NCBI RefSeq assembly: GCF_008831285.2
Contig: NC_045147.1
Location: forward strand, 21,840,981 to 21,904,980
Direction of reading: 5' to 3'
Length of the DNA stretch: 64,000 bases
From: Nymphaea colorata
Taxonomy: Eukaryota; Streptophyta; Magnoliopsida; Nymphaeales; Nymphaeaceae
Within the stretch, counting starts at the first letter, position 1. The number at the start of each line of letters is the position of its first letter. The notes under the pieces were generated by a model. It ran no database searches and had not been told where the DNA came from. It saw only the letters and a program-made list of their open reading frames with translations. A program made the position numbers and the translations under genes. Positions 62,066 to 64,000 of the stretch are shown here, piece after piece.

Positions 62066-64000
62066 GCGGATTCTCAGTCCTACTCTTCTTTGGCGATGTA
62101 AATATTTGCATATTATACTGTAGCTGGTGATACTCGTGTGGCAGTTAGGCTCATTTCGGGAAGTTTGTTCCTTGTTTCTATAATGTAGAATAGAATAATG
62201 TATGTGATCCTCCAATTATATTATAGCCAAATATACTTAAAGTAGAGCTTACAGTGAGGGGATTTCCTAATTCTGTATGTTTGTATTTTCTTCTGTTTTT
62301 TATTTTGTTGATGACTAGATTCGAGGGTGGCTTCAGTTAAGAGTCCACAAGCTTGATTTCAGCAAGGAAAATTAATTAGTAGAGGCGAACTTCAGTTAGA
62401 ATCAGAAACCTCCGATGAGTTCCAAAAAATTAACGATAAATTTGCTATTATTTATGCCCGCTCTGTTAACATAATCCAAGCTGCTTCATGGTCTCTTTCT
62501 CTCACAAACTCTCCCAGTTCTTTGAATGCGTGTAATCAGGGATAACTCGTTCCTGACAACTACAATTCAGAGGACCCAACTCCTTGTGTGACTGTGTCTC
62601 TCTTCTTGCCTATTGTGGTTGTCAAAGATATAAACCCTCCAACTTATTAATCGGTACAGAACAATTCTCTCTATACACCTCCCAGTTCCACTTTGTTTCT
62701 TGATGTAAAACCTCTTGGTGCTCTTCCTTCTAGGAGAATCTCTTATTGGCAGCGATGGTGCAGAAAACAGTTTACTAAGCTTTAGTAAAAGTTTATGGAC
62801 GAAGTTCGTGTAGGATTAACGGATAGTTTGATAACCATCAGCACGAATAGTCAAGTGTCTTTTTCCAACGCAAAGATTCGCTATTATACAAAACAAAATT
62901 TGGCATTTTTCTCGATAAAACACATGTTTGTCTCTGGCGATTGCCGTAAACTCTTACCAAACAGTTCACAAAGCATTTGCAATTGTGGACTTAAAAGGTG
63001 ATTGTGCATAAACTTGTCCATCAAACGCTTCCTGGATCTGAAGATGCACATAGAGAACGTCAACCCTTGTCAAAAAGAACACTTCCTCATTTAACAGCAA
63101 AGAACCAGGTCTTCATTTCTCTTTGAACTTGGAATGGGCACCATTTGGGTATGATCAGGCAAATTTCCGACGTCCTCCCTAAGAATGTCTTGCAATCTAG
63201 CCAACAAAAGCTCGGTTCACTTGGGAAATTAGCTAGATTGAAGACCCTTAACTTGCAGGAAGTTCAAATTTAAATAAATTGCCAGAGCCATGTGTAACTT
63301 AGCATACCGTATACGTTAAATAAAGAAGCAAAAACTTGCAAAAGGAAACAAAAACAGGGACCCTAAAACCAGTTTACCGGTTAGCAGTACGAAGGGGTTT
63401 TGTGGCACAAACGCCACAAGCGCATTGAGATAGGAAATTTTATCGTGTTCCCAGTCACTTTCCCCTGACAGATCAGGTCCAACTGGCCCTTGACAAATTG
63501 CCATCACGGATCAAATCCTTTCGGTAACATGTCCAAAAATTGGGTCCACCCGGTGTCCTGACCATCCTCCTGATGGCATCCACTTCTCCATTTGTTCTCC
63601 ATATTGGGATTAGACATTTTTTTTTTCATTTTCAATTCCAGATTTTGAAAGTTATTTTGAACCACACCTTCGAAGAAAGGGATAACCCCAACTCCAAGCA
63701 TCCAAAATATCAGACTTTAAAAAGCGCCAACATCTTGTCTGAAGTTCTATGGTTAAGTCACTGGAGGCCATCTTCTGACTCTCTTCTTTTACTGCAATAA
63801 ATCAGACTGACTAGGTAAGGGCTTCTTCTATTTAGAGTCGACCTTTTTAGTTGCAATTTTAAAAATAGGGCTCCATTTATGAACTTTCTGTTTAAGAACT
63901 TGCTTTAAAGGGCAACAGCCAAACAAGGGCCTCAGTCAAAATTCTGCATTCAAAAAGTGGTTTTTCATTCTCATAGAGAAAAAGGAAAAAGCGAGAGCCC
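62066..64000. other. 3' flank and intergenic region
   Basis: The first 150-200 bases are presumably the beta-amylase 3' UTR (T-rich, several aata words near 62,190). The rest shows only short open frames without domain character and no repeat that I can support. Confidence 0.4.

Overview
The window is nuclear DNA of a flowering plant. Every recognisable gene is a plant gene with GT-AG introns, spacers are AT-rich with long CT/TA microsatellites, and leaders are pyrimidine-rich with AAACCCTA motifs. I cannot name the species from sequence alone.

Layout. (1) 973-2068 (+): a two-exon CASP-like (CASPL1-type) membrane protein. (2) 2.1-8.1 kb: AT-rich spacer with small MITE-like elements and a 186-bp tandem repeat. 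(3) 8146-11115 (+): a ten-exon kinesin-14 motor protein. (4) 11.1-16.4 kb: a protein-free spacer holding two MIR169-type hairpins, 13.41-13.55 kb and 14.84-14.98 kb; the second has a TATA box at the right distance. (5) 16391-19042 (+): a membrane-anchored SAM-dependent methyltransferase. (6) 19.0-21.6 kb: spacer with a 188-bp Tourist-like MITE beside a local duplication. (7) 21577-36963 (-): a 22-exon exportin-5 gene (HASTY/HST), rebuilt here as 1215 residues. Its 5.9-kb second intron carries a decayed hAT transposon, a near-perfect foldback and a short MITE. (8) 37.0-43.1 kb: a pair of about 1.9-kb direct repeats around a 0.86-kb core. (9) 43309-46507 (+): a five-exon plastid-type tryptophan synthase beta-like gene with catalytic Glu109 and Asp305 (Salmonella numbering) changed to Ala and Glu. 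(10) 47.7-54.8 kb: a roughly 3.6-kb tandem duplication without a convincing protein. (11) 54.8-59.1 kb: spacer with a cluster of ACGT-core (bZIP-type) sites. (12) 59090-62065 (+): a three-exon BAM9-like beta-amylase lacking the flexible catalytic loop. (13) 62.1-64.0 kb: spacer.

The genes are independent single-gene units, as expected in a plant, so no operon logic applies. One thematic link stands out: MIR169 loci lie about 7 kb beyond the 3' end of HST, whose family acts in plant miRNA biogenesis and movement. I treat this as coincidence. Exon joins were made by hand from splice consensus, reading-frame continuity and family homology. For each of the five well-known families the joined length is an exact multiple of three and matches the family's usual size.
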